Positions 32,846-45,508 of a stretch of 64,000 nucleotides of DNA are shown in pieces (position 1 is the first letter of the stretch; each line of letters starts with the position of its first letter). The DNA lies in contig OW799233.1 in NCBI GenBank assembly GCA_941918925.1, positions 109,861,833 through 109,925,832 on the forward strand, in the 5' to 3' direction. This DNA comes from Phyto melanocephala. Taxonomy: Eukaryota; Arthropoda; Insecta; Diptera; Rhinophoridae. The notes under the pieces are model-generated. The model made no database searches and was not told where the DNA came from. It saw nothing but the letters and a program-made list of their open reading frames with translations. The translations under genes and the position numbers were made by a program.

Positions 32846-33163
32846 ATTGTACACTTAATTTAACTGTTCCAACATCGAAATGAAAATCTCATGTTTCATT
32901 CCTGCGAAAATTAATAAACTCAAGGCAAAGTCGGAAAATTTTAACATAATACTTTCCGATCAGCTATTGACACAAGGTTACTTGTATGAATATGTCTTGA
33001 ATATGCCTTAAAAACTTAAACATTTTTACACACGCCCATTATCTCTGTTGTTATTTGACATTTTCTTTTTCCTCTTTCTGCATAAAACAAATGTATATTA
33101 AATAACACTTGATGTTTACAGGATCAGAAAACATAAACTTATTTGTGTCACCCATAAACTATA

Positions 33164-33637
33164 AAGGGTGATTAAATTTTAAGGGCCGATGTTGATTTTG
33201 AAAAAACACAAATTATTTAGGAAATTATTGTCATTTCTTTTTTTTATGATAATATTGGTATGGGTCAATCATGTATGGAACAAAATGTCGGCGAAATGAA
33301 CGTCGCGACCTCGGCGGCACACCTCCATCCAATGGTCCAAATTTTCAATGACAATGTTGATGTTCAATTATTGGGCACGATGATGAGTCGAAGTTCATTG
33401 CTCTTTTGCCACACTATCGCGAAAAACATCAATGTTTTCCGTTTAACGAACTAAGAAGGCATTCGCAGACTTTCATAATAAGCCTGAATAACTTTAACGC
33501 GTTGCTCGATACATGGTTCAAATTGTGTTAGTCTAAATGAAGAAATGAAAGAAATGTCAAATGAAATGCAGAAAAAAAACTTGACACTTAGGTGTGGTTC
33601 ACATTCAACATCGACACTTAAAGTTAAACCACCCTTT
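33164..33637 (-). mobile_element. mariner-derived MITE (internally deleted)
   Basis: The ends pair as AAAGGGTGATTAAATTTTAAG and AAAGGGTGGTTTAACTTTAAG (right, reverse complement), with TA outside. The segment after each end (GATGTTGA...) is also shared. 474 bases. The minus strand retains two protein scraps: an N-terminal one around ATRCIEQ-like sequence (33480-33530) and a C-terminal one reading VIENLDHWMEVCRRGRDVHF near 33300-33350. A sister copy is at 61498-62090. Confidence 0.8.
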
Positions 33638-34537
33638 ATAATGTGTCAAAAAGGCAAAACGTATGAAAGGTAAAACGAAAATATGTTAACCCCTCGCATA
33701 AATACATATTTAATAGATAACGAAAGGAAAGTGAAAGTCGGGCGGTGAATAAATTATTATAATGAGTATTTAATCTAATTAAGTTTCATGTGCTAGTACA
33801 TACGTACAGACATACAGCTGTATGTAGGTCTACATATTTATTCTGACTGGCATGTGTCATTTGTAATAAAATTGTTAACAAAAGATGACAAATAACAAAA
33901 AACAATTTATGCAAGTTAATCTACAACTTTTAATCTATTTTAATATCTATATGGCATTAGGTATTATTTTCTTTTTTTTTAATTTGCTTAAACTAATAGT
34001 TTGGAAAAATATATTTTTTCTTTTATTTTCTTTTTGTTTATAAATAGTTTGTTAACATAATGTAAATGTTCGTATAATAAATAATGTATTAGTTCTAATA
34101 GGATGATGTTATCGGTGAAACATCCAAATCAATCATATAAATTAATAAACAACCAAGTTTTTACGGATGTTGTTGGTCAAAAATATAAAGGAGCTTAATA
34201 AATTGTACATTAATAAAAATTACAAAAAAAAAGAATCAAGAGTATTCTTTTATATATTTTTTTAACTGTGTTAACGATGCCTCTGAAGTTTAATAATTTT
34301 GAGCAATTTAATTTTAAAAGTGTAACAGTAGTTAATTGCATAGTCGACACCGTCCATATTAAACACGCCGAGGCACACACAAAGCTACAACTAAATTAAA
34401 TTCGGCTAATATTAAGATGTATTAGAAACAAAACTTTAATACTGAGTTTATTTATAATTAAAGAAAGCAGCCCGAGTCCTGACCAGATGAGTCATACTCC
34501 AAATGGAAAACTAAACTTCACAACTAGTTGTTGCTTA
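33638..34537. other. AT-rich DNA without recognised feature
   Basis: No frame with motif, no repeat match. Confidence 0.5.
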
Positions 34538-34880
34538 ACAAGTAGGAATACTATTTTCGGCCGTGCTGAATCTAATAAAACCCTTAAATATCACCTTAAC
34601 CTACATTTCAGATTTTATGTTACGCCATTTTACTATATTATTTCTTCGATTAAAGCTTTTTCATAGTTTACTATATTCAACTGGTCAACCCTTTCATTTT
34701 ACACCAATATAATGAGGGTTGAAGGGGGCAAAGCCGTAATCACAATATATGACCCATATAGCCACCATTTTATTTCCGATACCATCTTGAATTTTAACTT
34801 TTCCCTGGTTTACTATATTTTACTGGTTAAGCCCTTTTATTTGATACTTATATAAGGGCATTCTTAAATACTAGATTTGA
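34538..34880 (-). mobile_element. DINE-C copy, 3' part
   Basis: Begins ACAAGTAGGAATACTATTTT, then CGGCCGTGCTGAATCTAATA, the decayed DINE 3' hairpin, followed by two internal copies of a CCATTTTACTATATT...CCCTTTCATTT block (34630-34700, 34760-34850). The 5' core is missing. Confidence 0.6.
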
Positions 34881-35164
34881 CTCCTATAAATATATATTGT
34901 AAGCTAAATAAAATCGATTTCTTTTTAATTTTAGGAAAAAAAAACGGAGCATTATTGTGCTTAGTTCTTAAGACTATGGCTTGTATTTTGGCGAAAAACT
35001 AACTATAAGCTTAAGTTACTTGATATACTAAAAAAAAAATTATTTTTTAAATTAAATTTTTTTAAATTAAATTAAATTAAACACTTTAATGATCAAGGCC
35101 TTGGATATGCCTTGTTGATGATTAATGAAGCAAACGTGTCTGTACTTAAATTATAGGATAAATA

Positions 35165-35465
35165 GAGGCAGTCGTGTTATTTGCTCATGTCACAAAAATT
35201 TATGGGGTGATTGAAATTCCCGGATATTTGCAAAAGTTGATGCCACATACAGATCTGTGTTACATGTCAGGGCTTCTAAAAGTTGATTTCAACCAACATG
35301 CGGACAGACGGACAGACATGCACACATACAGAACGACAGACAGGCATTCTTTTTTTTTATGTCATAAGCTTTTAAAAAGTACTTTGCGGATTTGGAAATG
35401 AATATCGTAGAAATTATAAACGGAATAAAAATATATCGCTGGCAACACAGGTGAATGGTATAATA
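35165..35465 (-). mobile_element. Diverged DINE-A 5' part
   Basis: Shows AAAGTTGATTTCAACCAACA, CGGACAGACGGACAGACATG and CATAAGCTTTTAAAAAGTAC, then GAAATGAATATCGTAGAAAT, in the order of the DINE-A core. It ends with GGTGAATGGTATAATA, a weak remnant of the 5' hairpin. Confidence 0.6.
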
Positions 35466-35474
35466 AAGTAGTAA

Positions 35475-36183
35475 AGCTGGATTCACCCATAAAATTTTAG
35501 TTCAGAAAAAAATTTTTTTATATTGAGTTTGACGTTTTACTTTTGAAAGCAAGAGAGATTATTTTGTTCAGAAAGTTTTTTCTTGAATTGGTTTAATTAA
35601 AATTCTTGTTCAGAAGAAACTGAATTGGGATGCCTTCTTTTTCAATATTTACATGAAAATTGAATTTGGTTGCCACATCACACAGTGTCAGTACATTTAT
35701 TATACAAAAATTGTTTTTGCCAAAAATTAACAATTAAAATGGAATTTAATGAAAATATTGCTCAAAAATTAATAGAAGAATTAAGTTGCATATCAGGAGC
35801 CAATGTGTGAAATAAACCGTGTGATCTTCTTTCTTTTAAGATTTTTCTCACTGCGACTCTTTTTATTTTCAATTTTTTTAAAATTTTTTTTTGCACACAA
35901 ATTGACTTTATGCACTTCAATTAAAAATGATAATTTTAGGTTTCTTCTATCCGACATCTTCTTCACATATATATTAATGAAAAAATTTACGTTTGTATTT
36001 ATTTACATAGTTTGCTAGCGGTGCTGCCACTTTGTACAACTGTTTGCATTTTTATATTATATGGCAGCTTTGTTTTTTCGGACAAATTTTCTGAAATGGG
36101 TGAATCGTTCTGCAGAAAACTCTCAGTAAAAAATGTTATTCTCCGGAAAAAATTTTGTTTAGAACAAATGGGTGAATTCACCT
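35475..36183. mobile_element. MITE with TAA target duplication, AG[C/G]TG ends
   Basis: The ends are AGCTGGATTCACCCAT (left) and AGGTGAATTCACCCAT (right, reverse complement). TAA lies at 35472-35474 and 36184-36186. 709 bases. Inside, a 24-codon frame at 35738-35809 (MEFNENIAQKLIEELSC) has a coding look but no recognised domain. PIF/Harbinger-type by target duplication. Confidence 0.75.
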
Positions 36184-36186
36184 TAA

Positions 36187-36360
36187 CAAGTTGCGGGTTC
36201 GATTCCCGCCAGAGACTCTGGACTGGTCTGCTTCTCCTTCTCTTCTATTCTCTTTCTATTCTAACTATTCTATTCATATGGAGCGCACAACATTGCAATC
36301 GCGCATAAGTGTTTAGGGTTTAGACTTTTAGTGCCCCTCCTTTTCAACCTAACCTAACCA
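36187..36360 (+). mobile_element. tRNA-derived SINE fragment
   Basis: GCGGG-TTCGATT-CCCGC at 36193-36209 is a perfect T-arm, and GGTTCGATTCC at 36196-36206 is an RNA polymerase III B box. No A box or acceptor stem lies upstream, where a MITE ends, so this is the 3' half of a tRNA-like SINE head followed by about 140 bases of unrelated body ending in a CCTAACCTAACC tract. It is not a functional tRNA gene. Confidence 0.6.
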
Positions 36361-38402
36361 AGCCTAAGGTCAAACAAGCTAGCCGTTTAAATATTTTTTT
36401 ATTTTTAAATAAAAAAATTAGTTCTATATATAAAAAGTATATCCATTTCAATTCTTTCATAAGAACTATCTTTAATTTTTGAAAAATGAAAATTACATGT
36501 TACGTTATATGCATATTACATTTAGCTACAAAAGACCTCTGACTATAAAAATTACAAAAAAAGGTTCCATTATATGCTTTACAACACTTTTAGTCGTGGC
36601 AACAAAACTATATGTACTCTTAATATTGACACAATTTTGTAGCTTAAATGTAAACTTTTGGTTGTTGCATGTGCTGTGGATTCTAACGAGATGACCCATA
36701 AACTCGTAAAACTCATCATTTTTGATATTTATAAAACCAGAGGGTTGTTTTTATTTTTAAGGGCGGAGAATTTTATATTGAAATAAAACATAAAACGCAT
36801 GTTTTCATAGCCATAAAATTGGCTTTATTAAAAAGATAGTTTTATGACATTAATGCTTGAGTATGATTTCAGGCATGTGGCTGTCTCGGCGGGTGCATAC
36901 GTAAGTGTGTGTTGACACAAGTGTTGCCAAAATTAACAACATATCCTTAATAAATCCTAAGAATAGTAGAAAATACAAAATAAATTTAATTGTAATATTA
37001 CATAAAATAAGGTGATACTTAAAAGCATATTAAACAATCTCTAGTGCCGTTATTTAAACGGAACTAAGAGATTTTGTGAATGGCTGGTTGAAAGTACGAT
37101 AAAATTTTTATGCTTGGACGTGGCCTGAAATTAGTTTTTTTTATCACTCTATGATGTTTAAACATTTTGCTATCTTGGAAATTACAAAAGGCAACGTCAA
37201 ATATGTCTCTTCTAACAGTAAATTGGTAAAAAAAAAGGATTTGAAACCTAAAATTACTTCATTTATGTTACTTTACTTAGCAGAAATAGTGTTTTACTTA
37301 TGTGACTTTCTACTATAAAAATATCTTAGAAAATAGCTCACAACTCCTCAGCAACAATACCTTTTCATTATATGCTTTTATGTTTTGGTAAAAGCTATTT
37401 CCAGCATTAAATATTATTTATTTTCAACACTGGTAACACGTAAGCAGCATATGCAAATAAGCCAACAACATTTTTAAATAAAAATATTTATCTGCTGAAC
37501 ATGTTGGGTTTTATTTTTTAAGAGTGGAAAAAGAGGAAGGATGTCGTTACTTCACTATAAATGTCGACAGCACTACACTTCATTGACCTCATAATTCTTA
37601 CTCATATAATGTTTGAATTCGCTTATTCAAAACTTTATCTTCTCTACTGTTTTGTTAATACTTCTACTGTGTAATTTATAATTTACGACCATAAAAAAAT
37701 ATTTGTTTGTGTATTTGTTTGCGGGTTAAAGTACCCTTTGTACATACATAAATGACCAAAATAATAGATACGCTAGTGGGTACTTTTTTTAAGCTAAAAA
37801 TTTTCATCTCTCTGCTAATTTTCTATCAATTTAATTTTTTTCAAATTCTTTTTTTTTTTTGGCTTTTTTTTTTTGGCCGCAAATATCATATTGAGAGGTT
37901 ATCCCTTCTTGATCAGACTTGTAGGTGTTTCTATTATTTTAATCAGCTGTGTATGTTTGTATATATGTGGATCATGTGTGCCTCACCTAAAACACAGACA
38001 AAAATTCATACATTAAATGAACAAAGAAATTTAATGGGTAACCCTGAAATAATAAATCTTGACTGACAAGAGCAGAAACTAAAAAAATAAAGAAAATTAG
38101 GAAAATTTAAGAAAACAGTTTTTGGTTGAAAAAATTGTTTTTGTTAACTTTTATCTTATGTTAGAAAGCTTTTCATACACACCTTATGGACAGTTGCTCA
38201 ATTTATCAGTTAAATGAATTTTCAATAAGTATGAAGTATTTTTCATAACTTGAATACCCTTTGACACCTCTAGTGGTAATCAGTCAGTATCTGACACTAA
38301 GAAATTTTTGTATTGATTAAGTTCTTGTTACCTTTTGTGCAACAAGACATGGCATTGCAGGCCTTTTTGTTGCCAACGCACATGGTTTTGTTCCCATACA
38401 TG
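36361..38402. other. AT-rich DNA without recognised feature
   Basis: Two kilobases. The 104-codon frame at 37752-38066 and the 71-codon frame at 36479-36694 have no motif and AT-driven composition. No repeat from this window is present. Confidence 0.5.
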
Positions 38403-38544
38403 CAGTAAACCAAGGTCTATTAAATAAGGTCTGTTCAACTAATCAGCTGACCGTTTTTTGCTCCCCTATGTTTACTACTCGAAGTTGTCAAAATTTGTTT
38501 ACCTTTTTAGGGCGACATTTATGTTTTTCAATTTTTCAATTTTA

Positions 38545-38801
<257 letters not shown>

Positions 38802-38896
38802 ATTTTTAGCAAATATTTACTATTAACACAATTTATTTTTGTTGTCTTGAAAAAATTGTTAAACAAAATGAAAACAAAATTTAATAGGCGTTGGGC

Positions 38897-39036
38897 ATAT
38901 TCATACAGGTATATGCAACGGCGAATTTGCTGTGCTGCTCTCTGTCAAATACCTCATAAAAAATAATTTTTTATACATAGAGTTTGACAGTAACGTTTCC
39001 CATAAGATGGACTGATAATTTCACCTGGATGAATTT
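38897..39036. mobile_element. Nested MITE related to 31989-32065
   Basis: Ends ATTCATACAGGT and ACCTGGATGAAT are inverted repeats. The right half (reverse complement AAATTATCAGTCCATCTTAT, GGGAAACG) matches the shorter copy at 31989-32065. About 140 bases. Confidence 0.6.
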
Positions 39037-39166
39037 TTTGGTATTTTAGTCAGCTGTTTTTAACTACCTTAGAGTAATTTTACACTAACAAAATGCCCGT
39101 ATATTTTTTTTGCTTTTTGTTTTTGTAGAGTTGCACAGACCTTATTTAATAGACCTTGCAGTAAAC

Positions 39167-39989
39167 TAAAGTAAAATCAGCTGTCGTAATACTTCTTAAT
39201 AAGACAGACGATATGTAATAATATTTGAAAAGTATGTTGTTCAGTAATAGCAAGTCTTTACCTAGTATTGCTAGAAAGTTATTAAAAAATTTCCCTACAT
39301 AAACTTCTTTTCATAGAATAGTTTCGACAATCTATAAACATATTCATAAACGTACGTTGAACAAAATTTTAAAAATACTTTTTCTTTGGCTTTAGTTTTT
39401 TGTATTAATTTTTCTGTTAAAATAATGCTTTAGTTTTCATAACATATTGCTTAACATATTATTGAAGTTAAGAAACTATGTTAGAAAAATATGTACAACT
39501 GAGTTTGTTTTCAACTTGCCTTATGCAAATCATGAAACGCACACATACATAAAAACGTTAACACGAACATTATTTTGCTTTAACACACTTAAAGTCAAAG
39601 GTTTAAGTTAAATTTTTCTTCTGTCGTTTCACAGTGTCAGACTTTAAGAAAAATTCTCTCAAAAATATTTAATTTTATTTTATAAGATCTAGTGATGATA
39701 TTTTTGCATTAGCGTATATGTTTAATATATGATAATTATTTCTCTACTAAGTTTGAAAATGTTAATTTTTTTTTTTTTTTAATAACACAGAAAACCAAAA
39801 TAACACTTTTTTTTGTTGCATAAAGTTTTTCTAATAGTTTTTACCAATTTTGGTGATTTCAAATCTACCCTCAGATTTTTTATAGCAGCTCTAGTTAGTG
39901 AGATACAGGTACCTTGTTAAATCTACATAAGTAGTCGATAGTTTATATCAATAGTGGTGGGTGTAACTTAGCTAGCTCCTTTATAAATT
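39167..39989. other. AT-rich DNA without recognised feature
   Basis: No coding frame with a motif and no repeat match. Ends where the multicopy transposon-protein remnant begins. Confidence 0.45.
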
Positions 39990-40395
39990 GCAGTATGTAT
40001 TCCTCAATAAGGACGTGTTTAAATAATCCTGATTGTTTTTGTGTTATTTGTGGAGAATATACATATGTTCCAAAAATTTCGTTTAAATGTGTCGGATTAT
40101 GTGAAAAAGGCATACTTTGACTACTTTGGGTTCCCGTTGCCGTCAAACGCTAAACCTTGGATACCAAGTTTGGTATGTAAAACATGTGTTGAATTTTTGC
40201 TACTGTGAGCAAACAAAAAAGGACCCACTTTTAAGTACAAAGCTCCTAAGATTTGGCGTGAACCATCCAACCATTATGACCTGTGTAAGGAAAATCATAG
40301 GAATAAACCATAAAAATTGCTCTGAGTGGATATATCCAAACTTAAAATCTGTCATAAGACCAGTCTTGAGTATTAGTGGCACATCAACACCTTAG
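39990..40395 (+). pseudogene. N-terminal part of a multicopy arthropod transposon-type protein
   Basis: Across three reading frames: NNPDCFCVICGEYTYVPK, then AYFDYFGFPLPSNAKPWIPS, LVCKTCVEFLL, FKYKAPKIWREPSNHYDLC, and WIYPNLKSVIRPV. The CxxCG...CKTC cysteine pairs, WREPxNHYxDCYFC-like stretch and YPNLxSxIRPV are features of a protein family that occurs in hundreds of copies in arthropod genomes and is usually annotated as uncharacterised. I cannot name the superfamily. Many stops and frameshifts; one locus with the C-terminal piece at 41515-41850. Confidence 0.6.
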
Positions 40396-41514
40396 CACCC
40401 ATTTACATCTACGCAAAATTCAGACCAGTGCAGCGGACAAACCGAAAACGACGACACACTGTGTTGCGGCTAGTGGAAAAGTAACTTTTTTCCGATTATT
40501 TTTTTCAGTGTTTTTAATAATAAAATTTTGTCGCAGACATTCCAAGTAAACAAAAAACACATAAAGCTTATTTTTATGTTGGCCCGTTGATTTTTAATTG
40601 ATTTTAGAAGTCAAATATACAAAAATTTCACGAAAAGAGGGGATTTCAGGGCTGTATTCAAAATGATCTCATTTGATTTTGGTGACAGATATTTTGATTC
40701 GGAAAAAAAATTTGCCTTCGGACAAGTATCTTCTATAAAAAAAAGAATGTTGCGTGAGACATTTTTATATGCACCTTTTTTAGAGCGAAAACCCTAAAGG
40801 TCCATTTTTCCTTAAAATTTGGGTTAGGTAAGCAATATCTAAAAAGTCCCAGAGAGTCCTAGTTCCAAACCACTACAGAAATGTTGCATAATTTGTTTTC
40901 AACGAACTGTGAAAAAATCAGCTGCCCATACTTGCCATTCTGGGAGTTATAGCGATTTTAGTATATCACTCTCAGTATTTATTCCATAGAAATAGAATGG
41001 AAATTCTCGGAATCACTTATATTTTTATTCTACATCTATTCTAGCACTCCACAAAAATGAGCATAACTTTCTTAAAACTGAAGCTATTGACTTCAAACTG
41101 GTATCAAATTAAAACTTTTGTTGCCACCTTTCAAATAAGAAATGAAATAGATTTTGGTTTTATATAAAATTTCAGAGTTATTCAACAAATATCGAAAAAT
41201 CATGAAAATTTGACGTTTATAATTCTTGTACGGACCACCCTATAATTTATTTTAAAAACTAATCATAGAATATTTATCAGAAATAAAAGAAGAATTAAAA
41301 TAAATTTTTTTTAAATTTTTCGAAAATTTTTTTTTTTTTTGACTTTTGTTGAAAATTTGACCCAACAATTTTTTTCGGTGTAAATTTTTTTTCACTCATT
41401 CTGTTTGGGATTTCATTCTGACCAATCTGTAGAAGTTTCTCATCGATACAATTAAAATTACAGTTTAGGCAATATGATTTCCAAAAATTTCTGGTTTCGC
41501 AACACTGTGCGACA
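40396..41514. other. Non-coding interval inside the multicopy element
   Basis: No frame. Contains TTTTTTTCGGTGTAAATTTT and CTTGTACGGACCACCCTATA, which look like internal spacer or a nested terminal sequence, but no paired repeat was found. Confidence 0.35.
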
Positions 41515-41850
41515 GTGATTTTGATTGCTACGGTAGTCCCCGACCACTAAATCAAGATGATCTAAATGCCTGGATCAGGGACCTTGGACTTTCTTAAACG
41601 GCATCAGAGAAATTTACATGGGAATAGTTTGTTTGAGGCTACATTCAGTACGTTGAACAGTTGCTTATATACTTCCAGCGGTTTGAATGCAACATGAGTA
41701 TTAAGCTTCACTACCTTCACAGCCTTTTAGACTATTTTCCTGAAAATCTCGGTGACCTAAGCGAGGAACAGGGAGAGCGCTTTCACCAGGATATTCGCAC
41801 TATGGAGGTATCAGGAGCACTAGAATGAACATATGATGTCTTATTATTGT
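41515..41850 (+). pseudogene. C-terminal part of the same multicopy transposon-type protein
   Basis: Segments DFDCYGSPRPLNQDDLNAWI and RDLGLS, then after a deletion FECNMSIKLHYLHSLLDYFP and ENLGDLSEEQGERFHQDIRT. The last motif (HSHLDFFPENLGDxSEEQGERFHQDI) is the hallmark of the family's C-terminus. The long central region expected between them is missing, so this is an internally deleted, inactive copy. Confidence 0.65.
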
Positions 41851-42418
41851 TGGACCATTCAAAATAGTACTCATATAACATCTCACTCTAAAAAGTCCAA
41901 AAAAGAGAAAATTTTGTTCAGAAAAAAAATAGATATAATAAATTTTTTAAACTTAAGCTATGTGCATATTCAATGAAAAATCCTGTCACTTCATAACTCC
42001 AAAACTAGAGCTGCTGCTACATGAAAGCAGCACAAATTTTTGAAATCAGCGTGGAAAAACTATTCAGATTCATGTGAAAAATCTCATGCAATAGAGATGC
42101 TGTTTTCTAGTGTAATTTATTGCTGTAGGGCTCTATTATGTACCTGAACAAAAAGTAGTCAAAGTCTTTAACAATTGTCTTAAATACTTTAAAGTAATTT
42201 TAACAATTTTTATAATTTCTTTGGTAAGTTATCACTTTAGTGAATAAAGGTATCCAATATTGCTTATATACATTGTGAGTATTATCACTCCTTCAAATAA
42301 CCACAAAGAAATTAGTTGGGTACTGACAAATCTGACAAGTGCGCTAGCCAATTGTTTTTCGAATTTCTAAAAATTATTTGATCTTACTGCGTTTTACTTG
42401 AAAGTACCACTGTGTCTC
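41851..42418. other. AT-rich DNA without recognised feature
   Basis: No motif-bearing frame or repeat match. Confidence 0.45.
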
Positions 42419-42447
42419 TACCATCACTACTGCCCGTAGTGATGGTA
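42419..42447. repeat. Perfect 12-bp hairpin
   Basis: TACCATCACTAC, loop TGCCC, GTAGTGATGGTA. It lies close to the truncated end of the mariner remnant that follows. Role unknown. Confidence 0.75.
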
Positions 42448-42499
42448 GTAACTTCAACCTTCTAAAACTATATTTCAAGTCTGTTTTCAATTCTGGTGA

Positions 42500-42951
42500 A
42501 CTTTAAAAAAAAAACTGCAAATTTAGACGTTGCCGATGATATTTTAATTCCAATTGCACCTTATATAGGAATAACAGTTATATTTTTTTTTTTAATTATC
42601 CAAAGTGAGCAGATCGCTTTCTGGTAGACATTTCTCATGTTTAGTTAACAGTTTGCTCTACACGTTCAATATTTTCCATAGTGAGAATTGAAGGTGGATA
42701 ACTGGTTTAAGCAGACCCCTTACGATGCCATGTAGGTAGTGACGATGAACTAAGCAACAAATCATGGCTTCAGAGGTAAAGATTTTGACATTAACATACC
42801 GACGACGTGCTTTTGTGTTTAAATGATTGATCGCTGATTAAAATAATAAAATTATATTTTTTTGTTCAGTTATGAACCTCTCCATTATTAATTCTCGAAG
42901 CGAAAAATGTATTAAATTATTTAACGTTATGGTAACTTTTGTCACATCCTG
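42500..42951 (-). mobile_element. mariner 5' half, sister of 18872-20669
   Basis: It matches the right half of the 18.9-20.7 kb element (ACTGCAAATTTAGACGTT; ATTGATCGCTGATT) and ends GGTAACTTTTGTCACATCCT-G with TA following (42952-42953). The other terminal repeat and the catalytic part are absent. Confidence 0.7.
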
Positions 42952-42953
42952 TA

Positions 42954-44113
42954 TTACGAAACCGAATTTGACGTATAAGCAAAAGCAAATGAAATTGTTC
43001 TAAATGGGCTTTCACATACCAGAACAACTTCAAAGAGCACTATTTTTGTTTTTCTCATAACCCACTATACGACATTTATCTGGCGTGAAATGTGCACCCT
43101 GATATATACACTATTTGATACATTTTCTGAAGCCAACGGTACGGCACCTCTTTACGAACAATGAATATCGCATCCTTATTATTCATAGCCAAATTTAACC
43201 TTTTTTAGACTTAAAATTAATAAAATTTTTAAACTTACTACATAGATTTAGATTTTAAAAGCCATTCGAAAAAAATATTTTTTCTGCTTTTTTTGATTTT
43301 TTCACTGAGCTTAGTCCATCTAGCCCTTCTTGTGCTACACCAAATCCAACTCTTCATGTATGGGTATGTTTAAGTGCATGGATAAATATGTGTACAATAC
43401 TTTATACTACAAGCGCTTACTTTAATGGCTTTCAAGTATGAAATAGTTTTATTTTTCTTTCCTCAATTAAAATAAACTTTATATTTTAGTTTTTTTTTTT
43501 CTACTTATAACGGAAGCTTAACACATATACTTGTACTATAGAGATGCAAACATATTTTTTAGTTAACAAGCAAACAACAACTAGATGAGTTTTAAGTTGA
43601 GTGTGTTAAAATTAAGTCAAACAGGAATGAAAACAGTTAAATTAGTGGCAATTAAATAACAAGTCATTTAAAAATAAATATGCCATGCTTATTAAAATGG
43701 CAAGTATTTATGGAATATGTTTATTTAAAAAAAAGAGTTTGCTCCTAAAAGTATGCACAGTAAACGCTATTTAACCCTACTTTTACACATGAAAGTACTT
43801 TCATGGAATTCCTGTGTATGTATTACATATAAAAATTTCAATGAAATAGACCACTTTCATGAAAACTTCTTGTTCGTTTCATTTTAAAAATGTTCATTTT
43901 AAAAATGTAGCCGAAGCGTAGTGTCTTAATCAATAACTGCTATACATTAAACATTAATGAGCTAAATTTGCCTTCATTTATTAAATACCTTTAGAGTTAC
44001 CTAGGAAATAATCCTTTCTGATTATTTTAAATCATTGTTTTAAAAATACATCAATTGCATTCTTTATGCATATTTGAATAACTGAATAAGAAATAAATAT
44101 TTTCTTATATAAA
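42954..44113. other. AT-rich DNA with an 18-bp palindrome at 43788-43805
   Basis: CATGAAAGTACTTTCATG is a perfect palindrome. No gene or repeat match otherwise. Confidence 0.5.
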
Positions 44114-44464
44114 ACAAGTAAGAGAACTATATTCGGCTTTGCCGATTTTTTGATACCCACCACCAATTTCGTTTACTTTTATAGCACGAAATTTATTATT
44201 TTGTTTTTAACAGTAATCGCTATGACATAATTTCTTTGTACTAAAATATGTATCATTTTCTTTGTGTAACTTTGATTGGCTATTAAAATATTTTCGTAAG
44301 TTTATATATTTCTATCGTGCTTTCAACAGACGGACGGACATAGCTAGATCGTTATAAAATAAAACCAAGACTCAGAAGATATATACTTTATAGGGTCTAA
44401 AATGGATATTTCGATGTGTTACAAGCGGATTGACAAAATGAATATACCCCCATACTATTTTTTT
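44114..44464 (-). mobile_element. DINE-B, short copy
   Basis: It runs from ACAAGTAAGAGAACTATATT and the hairpin TCGGCTTTGCCGA, through CCACCACCAATTTCG, to the core (TTTATAGGGTCTAAAATGGA; CGGATTGACAAAATG) and AATATACCCCC. About 350 bases: the long internal body is deleted. It preserves the empty site for the hAT-like insertion at 49081. Confidence 0.8.
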
Positions 44465-44581
44465 GATTATATTTACAATTATTATTTAACCACAATCCCG
44501 TAAATTTGTATAAGTCTTATTTGTAGACAACAGTGTTACCTATTTGTTACGTTACTTTCTTGAAAAGAAGGTAAAAAAATA

Positions 44582-44606
44582 TGTGTGTGTGTGTGTGTGT
44601 GTGTGT
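44582..44606. repeat. (GT)n microsatellite
   Basis: About 12 uninterrupted GT units. Confidence 0.9.
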
Positions 44607-44934
44607 TAGTGAAGAAGTGTGAATGTGTTGTGAATTTCAGACATTTACTTTCATGTGTAAATGCTGAGTAATGTAATCCAGCAGAAATTTGTCAAAGTAT
44701 TTACATTATATTCTGACGACTTCTTAATAAATACGAAAAACAGTTTATTTTAAAAGAATATTTTTAATTATTCCCTTACTAACAGCTATCTTTTTCAGCC
44801 AAGCATTAGCGGAAGGCATGATCTGCTGCTTCTGTAAGGGACTAAAGGGACATCGCATTAAAATATTGTACCTTCTACAAATGCTCTTAAATAAATTGGG
44901 CACTAAGCATCCGATACAAGAAACGCTTTTTGTT

Positions 44935-45060
44935 AAACTTGAGTTAAGATAAAGTTCAGTTTAACTTCAGTTAAATATTGGTTAAACTTCAGTTTAACTT
45001 TAGTAAAACTTTAGATAAGCTTTAGGTTAACTTTTTTAAGTTTAATTAAACTTTAGTTAA
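44935..45060. repeat. Imperfect TTTAGTTAAAC repeat tract
   Basis: The words GTTAAACTT, CAGTTTAACTT, TTTAGTAAAAC and TTTAGTTAAA recur in direct and inverted sense about every 11-16 bases. It looks like a decayed minisatellite. Confidence 0.55.
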
Positions 45061-45297
45061 ATCTATAACAATTATATAACTTATGGCCTGTTTAACGATG
45101 TCGAAAGAAAATCCAAGAAAAAGAAAACTAATCACTCACTTCTAAATAAAATAATTAAAGAAATAATTTGTTTGAGATTAAAAATTATTAATTGAAGAGG
45201 TTTAATTAAACAAAGTATAAATATATTTTATATAGATGATTTGTAAAATATTTTGTTAAATATTAATGTCATGTCCATAAGGTGATATGAGCCACTA

Positions 45298-45508
45298 GGT
45301 TCGCTCTCTGAATCACGATTGCAAACCCTGGTATTCAGACGATTGTTCTTGTTTCATATCTTCTACACTTTAATATATGTTTCACCATTTCTTTTCTTTG
45401 CATATTTTGTTAAATACATTTATAAACGTTAAAGCTTTTATTTATAATTTTATCATTCTTGGGTTGAAACATGATTCAGTCGCGAATGAGAATAAGAGAG
45501 CGAACCTC
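45298..45508. repeat. 13-bp inverted repeat pair AGGTTCGCTCTCT
   Basis: AGGTTCGCTCTCT at 45298-45310 and AGAGAGCGAACCT at about 45496-45508 bracket about 185 bases. No target duplication, so a MITE is possible but unproven. Confidence 0.4.

Noticed and set aside
36187..36215. Possible tRNA gene because of a perfect T-arm and B box
   Set aside because: There is no A box, anticodon arm or acceptor stem upstream; a MITE ends directly before it. Treated as a SINE fragment.
37752..38066. 104-codon plus-strand frame with hydrophobic N-terminal half
   Set aside because: The hydrophobicity comes from T-rich codons. There is no motif, no codon signal and no neighbour to support a gene.
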